A DNA stretch of 64,000 nt from Aeromonas sp. FDAARGOS 1405. GTDB lineage: Bacteria; Pseudomonadota; Gammaproteobacteria; Enterobacterales; Aeromonadaceae. The stretch's first letter is position 1. Each line of letters opens with the position of its first letter. The stretch is from positions 1-64,000 of the forward strand of contig NZ_CP077312.1 of assembly GCF_019048265.1 (NCBI RefSeq). Direction: 5' to 3'. Positions 7,320 through 16,893 of the stretch are shown one piece after another. The position numbers and the translations under genes are program-made. Below the pieces are notes generated by a model, which made no database searches, was not told where the DNA came from, and worked only from the letters and a program-made list of their open reading frames with translations.

Positions 7320-9320
7320 TCACTTACTCCAGTTCGGGCCCTTCGTTTCACCAGATGAACAGATCATGTCTTGCCCTGCTTGCCGAATTATCTGCATGAT
7401 TGCTGCTGCGTCTGCAAATTCATCTAAACATTGACAGGCTTTTACTACTGTTTCCCCTGGTTCTACCGGACACACATTATCTTTTGTGCATTGGTGATAG
7501 TAAAAATTATAGGAGGGGGCAGTTTGCTTCCCTGACACAGAGCCACCTAAAGACATTGATGCTCCATTTACAGTTGTTCTGGTTTTGCAAACAGACGTAC
7601 ATTCTCCTACGGTAGGCAGTCCATCAAAATAAAGTGGCCCTTGGTCAAACTTCACAGCACCATTATTGTGAAACTGCTTATCCTTAAACTGGTTAAAGGT
7701 AACATTCTCTTTTATATATTTCGACCGTTCTTTAGCCTTGCTCAAGTCTATTGGCGCTTTGCGATTACATCTGTATGTTCTTTTCTTTTTGAACCAGGGT
7801 TTAGTGACTGGCACCGAGCAAAAGTTACCTTGAAGCGAGGTGGTTTGCGGTAATGGGGTTAGCCCTGTCTTTATACCCTCTATGAATGTTTTAACCCCAT
7901 CCACAGACTCTTCAACTAATGTGCATGTGTTATCCTCTTCGTAAGCTCGGCATCCATTAAAAATGGATTCATTACCTGGCCTGCATGATGTGTCTGCAGT
8001 GATCTTTAGCAGAGCGTAGGCTTCGCCCTCGCCCCCTACTGCAACCCTTGTTCTGAAAACAAGAGGGCCATTGTTAGACACGAATTTTTTAAAATCCAGG
8101 TTGGGGGAGAACTGCCATTCAGTGCTTAATTCACATGCACCAGGGACAGGGCCCTCCCCCACCCAATTATAAGGTGCGGAATAAATGACAGAGCTGCCTG
8201 CCCATAATTGCAGCCAGTCATCAAATTTTGTTTGAACAAGCGTTGCTGTTTTTATGCGGCTCGCATCTTTGACGTAAAATTTACTGAGATAGTCATAGTA
8301 TGTGCAGCTGCCTCCGCGCAAATAGTTATCCCCTATCCGGCCAATAGCGAGAGTCAGGCAGTCACTTCCACACTGGATAATTTGTCCCTCACCGCCCTCA
8401 AACGTAACTATCTCTGACAGTTTCGGCTCATCTATTGCAACGTTGCGACTCACTTCGCACGAACGAATCTCTTCACTTTCCTTTGCGTTGACACTTCCGT
8501 TTTTTAACGTGCTGTAGGTTTGATTGACATTGACTTGCGCTGCAGCATCATTGGTCATTTTTTTGGGGTTGTCTAAATACGTGGTGCTGGTCTTAATATT
8601 TGTATTGCTGATCATGCCTGTGGTGTCTCCCACTACGCATGAACCTGTATCGCCACCCACTAGCGTTCCTTGAATACCATCGATCTTTACATCTGACAGC
8701 GTATACCAGGGATTTGCTGCTGATAACGCCCCAGCAATGCCGGTTCCAATATCTCTAACAACTTGGGGCAGGTTACGCCATACCAGACTTTGACCACATT
8801 TGTTGTTAATGCAGTAGCACCCGCCTAGCTCGGTAATTGAGGCGCTAGTTTTACCTAGCGGGTCGCCTGTCCACTTATAACCATTGCACGTTGCGGCGTT
8901 ATCTGGATCGGTGCAATACATATATCCATTACCACAAACTGCAGACATTCTCCAACCGGCTGAAATAGTCTTGTCTATTTTTCCATCCATATTTGCATCT
9001 TGGAATAAGTTAAGTAACACGACATCCCCATTACCTTGGGGCTGTATTATGTACTTCGCATATTCACTGGATCCCTTGCAGACAGCTTTTCCGCTAAATG
9101 CTGTTTTTCCATCAAGCGTTTTCATATCGCTCGATCCAGATATCGGGGCGACCATGTTATCTGTAATTTTCTTTGTGTTGCCAAAGTTGTCCGAGACACC
9201 TTTATACATATCGTCAGCGGTTTTGCCCATGTCCTGTTTCATATCAGCACCATGAACAAAAAAGGTGGCCATTGATATGGCCACCACAATCAGAGAATTG
9301 CGCATGCGCAAAAATGTCAT
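7320..9320 (-). CDS. Large secreted cysteine-rich conjugation protein (TraN N-terminal-like)
   Basis: A 666-residue protein starting at ATG 9320 after AAGGAG. It has a signal peptide (residues 1-24, ending FFVHGAD) and many Cys residues, including GGCYCINNKCG, SCVVGD and KACQC near the end. It lies between traC and traN in one operon and overlaps traN by a base. The N-terminal style (GCYCxNNxC, then LVWRNLPQVVRDIG) reminds me of the N-terminal part of the long TraN proteins of SXT and IncA/C elements, so TraN function may be split over two genes here. That is inference. Other MPF_F envelope proteins (for example TraU or TraF) fit less well. One copy of the 14-bp palindrome TTGCGCATGCGCAA lies in its signal-peptide codons. 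Confidence 0.6.
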   Translation of the reverse strand: MTFLRMRNSLIVVAISMATFFVHGADMKQDMGKTADDMYKGVSDNFGNTKKITDNMVAPISGSSDMKTLDGKTAFSGKAVCKGSSEYAKYIIQPQGNGDVVLLNLFQDANMDGKIDKTISAGWRMSAVCGNGYMYCTDPDNAATCNGYKWTGDPLGKTSASITELGGCYCINNKCGQSLVWRNLPQVVRDIGTGIAGALSAANPWYTLSDVKIDGIQGTLVGGDTGSCVVGDTTGMISNTNIKTSTTYLDNPKKMTNDAAAQVNVNQTYSTLKNGSVNAKESEEIRSCEVSRNVAIDEPKLSEIVTFEGGEGQIIQCGSDCLTLAIGRIGDNYLRGGSCTYYDYLSKFYVKDASRIKTATLVQTKFDDWLQLWAGSSVIYSAPYNWVGEGPVPGACELSTEWQFSPNLDFKKFVSNNGPLVFRTRVAVGGEGEAYALLKITADTSCRPGNESIFNGCRAYEEDNTCTLVEESVDGVKTFIEGIKTGLTPLPQTTSLQGNFCSVPVTKPWFKKKRTYRCNRKAPIDLSKAKERSKYIKENVTFNQFKDKQFHNNGAVKFDQGPLYFDGLPTVGECTSVCKTRTTVNGASMSLGGSVSGKQTAPSYNFYYHQCTKDNVCPVEPGETVVKACQCLDEFADAAAIMQIIRQAGQDMICSSGETKGPNWSK
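9298..9311. repeat. Dispersed palindrome TTGCGCATGCGCAA
   Basis: Exact copy in the first codons (LRMRN) of the Cys-rich secreted protein gene. Confidence 0.85.
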
Positions 9321-9324
9321 AACC

Positions 9325-11814
9325 TTAGCTCCTTAGTCCGACACCGGATAGCCGGCGCAGTGCATCGACAGGCTCTAACCCTTGAGCAACGAGGTTGTTA
9401 TAAGCGGAGACTTCATCACCATCAGAGGTGTTTACCCAATATCGCCATGGATCGACGCACAGACGAGCCACGCCTCGACCCAACGGGCAATCAATAAACA
9501 CTTCGCCGTATCGTGGGCGCACGTTGCGTACCGAGCTGAGTAGCTTAAGCGGAAATCCCTTATAATCTTCTGGCAGTACACCTTTACTGATTGCTTCCCC
9601 ATAGATTTTTGATTCCAAGAAGAATTTCCACTGGGCGTTAGCTTTAATAACGCTCCCAAGTCCAGGTAGAACATCCAGATCCAGAGGCGACTGCAACACT
9701 ACCCCGAACGAGCCACGGTATTTACGCGCCCGCCGATAGCCTTCATCGCAGACATCAGCGAAACCGGTCATATCGGCATTTCCCACCTTCTTGACCATAC
9801 TCGCCAGCTCTTCGATCAGGATAAATTTGCGAACTGAACGGTCGCCCAGGTAAAGATCTTGGGTAATGGCATTTGTTAGTTGCATCACAAGGACAAAGAA
9901 CAAGTCTGGTGTTGACCGCAGTTTTTCCAAGTCAACGCAAACAAACGGGTCATCAGAAATATGAAAACCATTCTTGCCGCAGAAAAATGAGCCATAAGCT
10001 CCCAGGCTAGAAAAGTTATACAACTGGAATGCAAGTCTGTGAGCTGTGTTTTCTACATCAGGTAGAACGGAGTTTTTATATGCCTTCAGCCAGTCTATGA
10101 TCCCATCAGTGCCCTGAGTTTGATTACCTGCCTCGATAACTTTTTGAGCGGCCAAGCTCAGCAGTTGAGCCTCTATTTCATTAACGTTGCCACCCGTTTT
10201 TGCATACGCCATTTTCCCAAAAATAGTTTGAGCGGTACTTAGGCCACGCTGGAAATCCTCGTCATCCAACGAAACAAAATCCAGTGGGTTTACGCATACT
10301 CGGTCAGAGAGCGAAAAATCCATGAATCGCCCACGATGCATATGAGTTAATTTCTCATAACTGCGCCCCAAGTCTAAAACACGAACAGCGGCACCTGTAT
10401 CTGCATATGACCCCAGCATGTCATTCAATGTGAAAGACTTACCGCCCCCAGTTTCTGCAACAACGTAAAAGTTATGCGCGTTGGCCCTCTTGTCGAAAAG
10501 ATCCAAGCTTATAGCTTGCCCCTTTCTCCCAATATAAAAAAGAACGGGCTTGCTCCCTCCGCGAAAATCACCCTGTACTGGCAGGAATCTGGCGATATCT
10601 TTTAGCTCGGCAATGAAATGTCGCTGCATCAAATGCAGGTTTTGACCTACGTTATAAAATCCGAATGGCAACGAAGCAATAAACATTGTGCTGGCAATGG
10701 TTGACTCCTGTTGCATATCAAAGTCTTTACTTTCCCATAGCCCTTTCGCTCTACTTATGCCGGTCTGTAGCTCTTGCGGTGTATTACCGAAGACCCACAA
10801 AGATGGGACGTAATAAGCCATTGTGCCATCTTGGGCCATCGAGGACTGAATGGAATTGAACTCTTCCATTCTGACTCTCAGAGAATGCGCAACAGAAGCA
10901 ACGAAACCTTGTTTGGCTGTCCACTCAGCCTTTGTGTTGGTAGAGTCTTTAATGTCGTCCGTATAAACAATTGTCAGACAATATAAGAAAGGTGTAGACA
11001 TTTGTTCCGCATCATTGTCTGCGCCCATAAAACCACCAAATAACTCATTTGTTCTCAGTGGGCTATTACTTCCCTGTGGAACAGTTTTTGGAGTAAGGCA
11101 AGACGCATAACGCCCGCCAATTTTTGCTGGCACATGCCGAAAGTCAATTTCCGTTTCGGCCTTGATAATCTGTTTGCGTATTTCGTAATTTGGATCGTAT
11201 TTACCAACAGGTTTATGACCATTGAAGAACTCTGCAGCCCACCCCATCAGATCGTTAGCTGACAGGCGGCGGGGGGCAAGCCCCGCACTGGTAAGAACCT
11301 GTTCCAGGTTAGAGAGGCTGGCATCACTGATAGTTGATTCTGATTTCAGAGTGATGAACAGCCTGAAATTACGAATGGGGATCCCTCCCATTTTACGGAT
11401 CCCATTTTTTGCACCATCCCGAATAAATGCTGCCGTTTGCTCTATTGTCTCGAGTGAAATGGCATTGTGTGTGTTCCGCACAGAGGCATAATCATCTATG
11501 AAACCCTCCATATTATGGTCTGGAAATAGGATCCACTGCATGACTGTACCAGTTGGAAATCCACGCTTCAGGCTGCTGTGTAACTTTTCCAGATGATCGC
11601 TGCCAACGAAGCTGAACGGGATGCACTCCCACATCCAGCCAATTGTGCTGTCCACATTCAGAAATGCCTTCCACTCAACTTCTTGTTGGGTGATTTCGTC
11701 TTTATGAGTCTCTTGGTATTTGAACCAAGGCAAATACTCCGAGAAGGAATCTCGAGCAGACAAGTTAATGATGTCGCCCTCTTTGACTCCATGAACTAGC
11801 GCTCGCTTCAACAT
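9325..11814 (-). CDS. traC: TraC, VirB4-family type IV secretion ATPase
   Basis: An 829-residue protein of the normal length for TraC. The Walker A motif AETGGGKSFT is at about residues 450-460, followed by RVLDLGRSYEKL. A Walker B-like stretch (KFILIEELASMV) lies near residue 660 and an arginine-rich segment (DEGYRRARKYRGSFGVVLQS) follows it. VirB4-type ATPases energise pilus assembly and substrate transfer at the inner-membrane base of the channel. The N-terminal half carries the F-type TraC domain (for example YASVRNTHNAISLETIEQ). It starts one base after traV ends and is followed closely by the Cys-rich protein gene, so it is translated within one operon. Confidence 0.95.
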   Translation of the reverse strand: MLKRALVHGVKEGDIINLSARDSFSEYLPWFKYQETHKDEITQQEVEWKAFLNVDSTIGWMWECIPFSFVGSDHLEKLHSSLKRGFPTGTVMQWILFPDHNMEGFIDDYASVRNTHNAISLETIEQTAAFIRDGAKNGIRKMGGIPIRNFRLFITLKSESTISDASLSNLEQVLTSAGLAPRRLSANDLMGWAAEFFNGHKPVGKYDPNYEIRKQIIKAETEIDFRHVPAKIGGRYASCLTPKTVPQGSNSPLRTNELFGGFMGADNDAEQMSTPFLYCLTIVYTDDIKDSTNTKAEWTAKQGFVASVAHSLRVRMEEFNSIQSSMAQDGTMAYYVPSLWVFGNTPQELQTGISRAKGLWESKDFDMQQESTIASTMFIASLPFGFYNVGQNLHLMQRHFIAELKDIARFLPVQGDFRGGSKPVLFYIGRKGQAISLDLFDKRANAHNFYVVAETGGGKSFTLNDMLGSYADTGAAVRVLDLGRSYEKLTHMHRGRFMDFSLSDRVCVNPLDFVSLDDEDFQRGLSTAQTIFGKMAYAKTGGNVNEIEAQLLSLAAQKVIEAGNQTQGTDGIIDWLKAYKNSVLPDVENTAHRLAFQLYNFSSLGAYGSFFCGKNGFHISDDPFVCVDLEKLRSTPDLFFVLVMQLTNAITQDLYLGDRSVRKFILIEELASMVKKVGNADMTGFADVCDEGYRRARKYRGSFGVVLQSPLDLDVLPGLGSVIKANAQWKFFLESKIYGEAISKGVLPEDYKGFPLKLLSSVRNVRPRYGEVFIDCPLGRGVARLCVDPWRYWVNTSDGDEVSAYNNLVAQGLEPVDALRRLSGVGLRS

Positions 11815-11815
11815 A

Positions 11816-12331
11816 TTATTGAGCCCCCTGCCCCATCAAAAATGCCGGCATTTGGTCATCCGGTTGTTTCAACTTGTAGTCGGTCAGAACAAAGCCGGTA
11901 TCTTCCACGATGCTATAAACATATCTAGGCATATATGCGATGCGGCGATCAGAAGTCGGTGAATAGCTTAGTATTAATGTCCGAATGGTTTTTGGTGGTT
12001 TAACCATCGGAGTTTCAGGCTGATCGATCATTGCTGACAGTTGCTTATAAACTCTCGCCCGATAGTTTTCATATTCAGTGCTGTGGCCAACGGTGGAGGC
12101 CGCTGCGCTAGTTGCAGTAGCCTCCGTTGACTTTCCCTCTGTAACGCCATCATCCCCCATGGCTCGGCCCTTATCTACACCTGTAATTGCCTCTTCGTAA
12201 GCATCGAAACTATCAATACATTTTCCGTAGTTATTTTTTAATTTACATCCAAAATCGTTGTCGTAAGGAAGGACTGAACAGGCTCCCAGGGAGAGAGCCG
12301 CCATAGCGATAAATACGGATTTGATCATCAT
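11816..12331 (-). CDS. traV: TraV outer-membrane lipoprotein
   Basis: A 171-residue lipoprotein precursor with signal sequence and lipobox LGAC (Cys at residue 18). The mature start has the Cys spacing typical of TraV (FGCKLKNNYGKC). TraV anchors the TraB/TraK core complex in the outer membrane (VirB7-like role). The C-terminal part contains RTLILSYSP and PRYVYSIVEDTGFVL, consistent with the family. The gene overlaps the end of traB by four bases and abuts traC. Confidence 0.9.
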   Translation of the reverse strand: MMIKSVFIAMAALSLGACSVLPYDNDFGCKLKNNYGKCIDSFDAYEEAITGVDKGRAMGDDGVTEGKSTEATATSAAASTVGHSTEYENYRARVYKQLSAMIDQPETPMVKPPKTIRTLILSYSPTSDRRIAYMPRYVYSIVEDTGFVLTDYKLKQPDDQMPAFLMGQGAQ

Positions 12332-13563
12332 TTGATTCGCACCTCTTTAATTTCCAATTCAGCTGTTTCTTGAACAAAAAGCGTGACTTCTTTGCCTGGG
12401 CCGGTTTCCAGAACTGGGCTGGTCTGTTTGGCCAAATCGAGCAGATATGTACCGAGCTCACTCACCCCCCCTGCCATACCTTGGGTTGCGGCTGTCTTGG
12501 CCATTTCATCTGACTTGAGTGTTTTTACTGATCCCAGGGCGCTAGTATTTGTCTCGTAGCCATTTTGTGAGGCTACATTCGCAAAACCTTCAACGGTTTT
12601 TGCGAACACTGCACTGGCCAGCAGTGAACCTGCGCGGCTAACTACGTGTGCAGCCATGTCTCTCTTACCGTCCCGATCAGAGACGAAACCCTTAATTGGG
12701 CCTTCTACGATGGTGCGCCCATCCATCGTCATGCAATGCATGCTGACTGGTAGAACGAAAATGCGCTCAGCTGAGAGATTGCCGTGAACGTTCGCAATGC
12801 TAAAACACCCGCGAAGGTTCATTTTTATGGAGTTGGGCAGTTGTGCCGGAGCCTGTACCCTAAACATCAGGGTTTGAGGATTCTCCTGGGCAAATTCGCC
12901 AACCAGGGCATTAACCCCCACCAGTAAACGGGCTCGCATAAATCCAACCGGCAACTGGATCAGCGAGCTCGGCTTTTTTGTCTGGTTGCCCTCGAGGGGC
13001 CGATCATTGGCCTCCGGTAACGATGCATTTGATATCCCGCCAACGTAGGAGAAGCGTGGGCCACTTTCTTCGGGAGCTTGCCCGCCTTCCACCTGTGTAG
13101 TCGTTGGGCTTTCTGGATAGTTGAATGGTTGAGCTTGCCCATCAGTAGTCCCCAAGCCTTGCTCTTCGTCCTCGGCGGTAGCATCCGGCTTTTTCGCTGT
13201 ATCTTGTGGCGTTGGTTCCGGCGTTCCAGGGAACCCGTTGTTAGCGCCCTTAATAGCCATCGCTTCAGCAAGTGCATCAGCAATCATTTTTTTGGTTTCA
13301 GCTTTGGTTTCATCCAGCTGTGTTTTGACGTTTTCACGAACGTCAGCTTCCAAGGCGGCCTTGGGGGGAAGTTCAACGGTGTTGTCTGTGGACACCTCAA
13401 CTTGAGGGGCCTGTTGTGCATCCCCTTTTGAGCTGTAATACATCCAAAGTAAGCCACATCCGATACACGCCAGAGCGGTATACTTGATATACGCAGTTCG
13501 AGTTTTTGAGTCTTTGAGATACCACCAATGCTGGGCTTTGGCTTTGAGCTCTTCAAATGTCAT
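12328..13563 (-). CDS. traB: TraB, VirB10-like channel scaffold protein
   Basis: A 411-residue protein with a short cytoplasmic N-terminus and one membrane span (about residues 24-44, including TALACIGCGLLWMYY). A coiled-coil region (VKTQLDETKAETKKMIADAL) and a Pro-rich linker follow. The C-terminal TrbI/VirB10-type beta-barrel domain contains PVGFMRARLLVGVNALVGE and FVLPVSMHCMTMDGRTI. TraB spans both membranes and links the ATPase base to the TraK/TraV ring. It lies between traK and traV in the standard F-type order, with a four-base overlap to traV. Confidence 0.95.
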   Translation of the reverse strand: MTFEELKAKAQHWWYLKDSKTRTAYIKYTALACIGCGLLWMYYSSKGDAQQAPQVEVSTDNTVELPPKAALEADVRENVKTQLDETKAETKKMIADALAEAMAIKGANNGFPGTPEPTPQDTAKKPDATAEDEEQGLGTTDGQAQPFNYPESPTTTQVEGGQAPEESGPRFSYVGGISNASLPEANDRPLEGNQTKKPSSLIQLPVGFMRARLLVGVNALVGEFAQENPQTLMFRVQAPAQLPNSIKMNLRGCFSIANVHGNLSAERIFVLPVSMHCMTMDGRTIVEGPIKGFVSDRDGKRDMAAHVVSRAGSLLASAVFAKTVEGFANVASQNGYETNTSALGSVKTLKSDEMAKTAATQGMAGGVSELGTYLLDLAKQTSPVLETGPGKEVTLFVQETAELEIKEVRIK

Positions 13564-13565
13564 GA

Positions 13566-14345
13566 CTATGCTCCTTCACGCTGCACGATAACTAAGGTTG
13601 TCTGCATGCCCTTACTGAGATTCAGCGCTTCAAGGGTGACGGTGAAAATATTGCTGCCAAAGGTGGGCTTCAAAAACATCAGCTCATTCAAGATCACATT
13701 GGTGTCAGCAACAATCGCGTAATGGCTGGCCCGTAAACCCGTTCCATCCACTAATACATCGCGTATCTTTCTGATCCTGACAGCAACGGCATGCCCAGAG
13801 CGGTCAGTCAGGCCGGATACCCAATCTCGGTTTTTAGCTGGCCGTTCGGTAAAAGAAGTCGGGAGGGGATCTTGATCTTTTGCGTCTTTGATAATGGCGG
13901 TTGCAAGCATTACTGCAGACTCTTCGAGCGACATTGCGCCCATCAGCTCCTGGTTCTGATGCATCCGGTCAGCAGTGTCATTACCAAGGATGATGGTCTT
14001 TCTATCTACATACGCAGGCTTGATAACGAGTTCAAAAACGGATTTACCGCAGGTCAGATATAACTCGGTTGGTTCTGAATAGTATTTCAGATCCATTGTC
14101 GCGTTATCTTGGAGCACTTTGAACTTTACATAGTAAGAGCGGCCATCAGCACCAGACTCCACAACCAGGGGTTTTTCTTGCGAATAAACGGGGTTGCTCA
14201 AAGGCCCCCCGTTTGCGCAAACCATGCGGTTTACGTCTCGATTTGAAAGTTCGATTGTTGATGGTATCTCAGGCAATACCTGAGTGGTTTCCGCCAACGC
14301 AGCGCCGGAGGCAACCAGGGCTAAGCCTGCTAAAATAAGCTTCAT
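13566..14345 (-). CDS. traK: TraK, VirB9-like secretin-type channel protein
   Basis: A 259-residue protein with a clear signal peptide (MKLILAGLALVASGAALA). The mature part is rich in beta-strand patterns (PTELYLTCGKSVFELVIKP, DRKTIILGND) typical of TraK. TraK forms part of the outer-membrane core complex with TraV and TraB. Gene order traE-traK-traB-traV is conserved and the spacing to neighbours is only a few bases. Length is close to other TraK proteins. Confidence 0.92.
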   Translation of the reverse strand: MKLILAGLALVASGAALAETTQVLPEIPSTIELSNRDVNRMVCANGGPLSNPVYSQEKPLVVESGADGRSYYVKFKVLQDNATMDLKYYSEPTELYLTCGKSVFELVIKPAYVDRKTIILGNDTADRMHQNQELMGAMSLEESAVMLATAIIKDAKDQDPLPTSFTERPAKNRDWVSGLTDRSGHAVAVRIRKIRDVLVDGTGLRASHYAIVADTNVILNELMFLKPTFGSNIFTVTLEALNLSKGMQTTLVIVQREGA

Positions 14346-14351
14346 TGAATG

Positions 14352-14999
14352 TTACCCCTCGATATCCAATAGAGAAAACTGACCATTGCTGATGGTGTAA
14401 AATACGTTAATAGTGATGCTCTTTCCTGGTTGGCGAGTATCACCAACATGGCTGTAGGCTGAAGCCTTTACAGTCATCTTGTAAGGGTTTTTGACCTTTC
14501 TTAATGGCTCAGGTAGCGAGCTCACATCAGTGATAGGCTCGACCGATATTGGCTTGTCATATTGCAATTCAGCACTATATGAAACAGATGGGTACTGCTG
14601 CAGCTCGGCTGACTTTTTCATCAGTTTATCCCTTAAGAATCCTGATGTTGAGCTATCTGTCATGGCGAGAAGATCTGCATATTTATAGGCGACACTTGCA
14701 GCACTTATATTTTTATAGTTCGCAATAATAAGATCTGCTACTCGCCTCAGATATGTGTTAGATGCATCCGTTCCAGAAATCCACATGTCACCCTGTTTGA
14801 CGCCAAACGGTATTAGTATTGTCTTGCCATTTTCTTTTAAATCTTCAATGGATTGATAGTTAAGTGCTCCGATGGCAACAGAGATAATGACGCAGATCTT
14901 TATCAGTTTTCGGTCTGCCTGAATTCGTTGTTCATCATTGAGCAACCCATCGCGTCTAGGCTTCTTTTGCCCACCGAGTCTGTTTAAAAGAGACCGCAT
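14352..14999 (-). CDS. traE: TraE, VirB8-like assembly protein
   Basis: A 215-residue protein with a basic N-terminus, one membrane span at about residues 33-50 (IKICVIISVAIGALNYQS) and a periplasmic domain. The domain includes KTILIPFGVKQGDMWISG, DLIIANYKNIS and the C-terminal FYTISNGQFSLLDIEG. TraE is needed for pilus assembly and sits in the inner membrane. It lies between traL and traK, as in F and SXT-type systems. Confidence 0.92.
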   Translation of the reverse strand: MRSLLNRLGGQKKPRRDGLLNDEQRIQADRKLIKICVIISVAIGALNYQSIEDLKENGKTILIPFGVKQGDMWISGTDASNTYLRRVADLIIANYKNISAASVAYKYADLLAMTDSSTSGFLRDKLMKKSAELQQYPSVSYSAELQYDKPISVEPITDVSSLPEPLRKVKNPYKMTVKASAYSHVGDTRQPGKSITINVFYTISNGQFSLLDIEG

Positions 15000-15008
15000 T
15001 ATTATTCC

Positions 15009-15281
15009 TTACTCTGAAAAGAAACGAGCTTGAGCAGTTGGGTATCCTTGGATTCTCTTAAACCCAATCTGATATTGTAAGTGGATGAAAAATCCTCTTG
15101 GCTTGCCTTTTTTGTAAGAAAGGGCAGCAAAAGCAAGAGCCGGACAAATAACATATGCAATACCTTCTAGTCCTAACGAGGCGATATAGGCGATGAAAAT
15201 AATCATCCACTCTTCAGTTGAGAACCATATAACCTGCAACGGGAGGTGTGCATATTTGTATAGGTGGCCTGTGTAATTCAT
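15009..15281 (-). CDS. traL: TraL, VirB3-like inner-membrane protein
   Basis: A 90-residue protein with two hydrophobic segments (about residues 20-40, VIWFSTEEWMIIFIAYIA, and 41-56). The end FIHLQYQIGFKRIQGYPTAQARFFSE matches the short basic tail of TraL/VirB3 proteins. It works with TraC and TraE at the inner-membrane platform for pilus assembly. It lies directly upstream of traE with a 9-base gap. Confidence 0.88.
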   Translation of the reverse strand: MNYTGHLYKYAHLPLQVIWFSTEEWMIIFIAYIASLGLEGIAYVICPALAFAALSYKKGKPRGFFIHLQYQIGFKRIQGYPTAQARFFSE

Positions 15282-15298
15282 TTGCTGCCCTCTTCTTA

Positions 15299-15718
15299 TT
15301 ACTTCACGAGATCTGCGAGTTTACTCAGGTGTTCAGCACCATCGATCATTGCACCCATGGAGGATGTGATCGTATCGGCCTTGGCCATACCTGAACCCAT
15401 CAGAATGCCAGTCACTGCTTTCCATGGCCCTTGGCTGAAGTTACTGGCTGAGTAGGCGATGATCGCTACGCCGGACACAAACCCGATTGGGCCTTTCAGC
15501 AGCTTGTTCACACCAATATCGTAAATGTCATATGCGAAAGAGCCCGCAGCTGGCGCACTCCACGCGGCGACTTCAGGGGATATTACTGTTGCGATACCAC
15601 AAACCATGCTGGTTACAACAACCTTCGCAGCAGGAGAGCCGGTGATCGCTTTTTTGGTGGTGTCCACTACGTCAGAGACTGCGTTATTCACGGTGGACAA
15701 TGCGGTTTTGATTTTCAT
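15299..15718 (-). CDS. traA: TraA-like pilin precursor
   Basis: A 139-residue protein with the shape of an F-type pilin precursor: a long leader (about residues 1-50), then a mature region. The mature region carries two hydrophobic segments (GPIGFVSGVAIIAYSAS and TGILMGSGMAKADTI). It lies just upstream of traL, the classical pilin position. The length is slightly above F TraA (121 residues). Sequence similarity among TraA proteins is low, so position and profile are the main evidence. Confidence 0.75.
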   Translation of the reverse strand: MKIKTALSTVNNAVSDVVDTTKKAITGSPAAKVVVTSMVCGIATVISPEVAAWSAPAAGSFAYDIYDIGVNKLLKGPIGFVSGVAIIAYSASNFSQGPWKAVTGILMGSGMAKADTITSSMGAMIDGAEHLSKLADLVK

Positions 15719-15733
15719 TTTTTTTCCTTGCGT

Positions 15734-16510
15734 TTATTGTTGAGGCATTATTGATTTGATAGCGGCCAGGATTTGAGCCTCGGAAAATCCGGTCACCATT
15801 TTTCCATTGATAATAAATGCGGGTGTTCCTTGTGCTCCAACCCCTTTAACAATTTTCTGGTGTTCAGCAATAATCCCTTCCGCCTCTGGACACGTTTTCC
15901 ATTCCGTTATTACGTTATTGTCCGGTGTGTTTTTGAATGCATCATCGAGCGCTTTTTTCTTGTCATCGCTGCAAATGATATGCTCAACCTCTCTGCGCTC
16001 ACCTGGATGGCCTGAGTTCATCAGAAAAACAACCTGTCGCTTCACTTTATCTGCGAACGGTTGACCTTTGAGCCAATTGTCATAGTCATAACAGAATGGG
16101 CACTCAGGGTCGGTAATTTCAATAAACTCAATATCTGACTTAACATCGCCAATAGTGATAGCTGTGTTAATAGGGAGGGCGGCAAGGGCTTTGTCTAAAC
16201 GCTTCTCTCTCGCAGCCTGAGTAAGGTTATTGCCCTGAGCGTCATACATTTCACCAAAAATAAGCACCCCGTCTTGCCCATCTTTGCCTGGGTAGTAATA
16301 GTAGGTGTTACTTCCTGTTGATAGTTCAAACACACCTGGAACATGGCTGGGTTCAAACCCAGTAACCTGAATTTGACTGAATGTTGCCTTAAGCTTGTTT
16401 TCAGCAGCCTTCTTTTGCTCTGCGGTTACGGTTACTCGCTCAACTTGCGCATGCGCAAAACCCGACATTGTAAGGAGCGTTACTGCGACTGCAAGGGTTT
16501 TTATTTTCAT
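15734..16510 (-). CDS. DsbC-like periplasmic thiol-disulphide isomerase
   Basis: A 258-residue protein with a signal peptide ending in AHA (residues 1-21). It has an N-terminal dimerisation-type domain and a thioredoxin-fold catalytic domain with a CPFC active site (ITDPECPFCYDYDNWLKG), plus a cis-Pro region (GAQGTPAFIINGKMV). Conjugative MPF_F operons often encode DsbC/TrbB-type enzymes that fold Cys-rich TraN, TraU and TraH. It sits immediately upstream of the pilin gene. The signal-peptide codons for AHAQ carry one copy of the TTGCGCATGCGCAA palindrome. Confidence 0.88.
   Translation of the reverse strand: MKIKTLAVAVTLLTMSGFAHAQVERVTVTAEQKKAAENKLKATFSQIQVTGFEPSHVPGVFELSTGSNTYYYYPGKDGQDGVLIFGEMYDAQGNNLTQAAREKRLDKALAALPINTAITIGDVKSDIEFIEITDPECPFCYDYDNWLKGQPFADKVKRQVVFLMNSGHPGERREVEHIICSDDKKKALDDAFKNTPDNNVITEWKTCPEAEGIIAEHQKIVKGVGAQGTPAFIINGKMVTGFSEAQILAAIKSIMPQQ
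16445..16458. repeat. Dispersed palindrome TTGCGCATGCGCAA
   Basis: Exact copy in the signal-peptide codons (AHAQ) of the DsbC-like gene. Confidence 0.85.
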
Positions 16511-16860
16511 TTGAGAAAAACCTTTATATATGTTGGTTCATGTTGCTTTACATCCTTTGCATCCTTTTCAGGAGCGCAAGGGGCTACGTTCTTTGGTTTT
16601 GTTACGAATGGAATGGCATTAGCAGGTTCCTTCTTTACCGGAAGGTCATAGTGATACTTGGCACCAATTGATGGGGTTATTACCCACTGTCCAGGGGGGG
16701 TTGCGTACTCGGATGCATTAGCACTCTCCTGCTCCATTTTGGATATGGTAGCGCTCGGTACAATGTAGAATTGAAGTTCAGGTTTCTGAATAACCCCTTC
16801 ATCTGCCGCATTAACAGCGCAAGAAAAGGGGATTAGGAGGAAGGTTAAACGCCAGTTCAT
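16507..16860 (-). CDS. Small secreted protein, first gene of the tra operon
   Basis: A 117-residue protein with a signal peptide (MNWRLTFLLIPFSCAVNAA). I use the ATG at 16860, since GGGATG lies upstream; the ATG at 16878 is an alternative. The mature part is Pro- and Lys-rich (VTKPKNVAPCAPEKD) with a single Cys. It overlaps the dsbC-like gene by four bases and begins the operon driven from the promoter at 16894-16922. No family recognised; a periplasmic accessory role in pilus assembly is inferred from position. Confidence 0.55.
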   Translation of the reverse strand: MNWRLTFLLIPFSCAVNAADEGVIQKPELQFYIVPSATISKMEQESANASEYATPPGQWVITPSIGAKYHYDLPVKKEPANAIPFVTKPKNVAPCAPEKDAKDVKQHEPTYIKVFLK

Positions 16861-16893
16861 AACGTGCATCCCATGCATTTATAATAGGATGGG

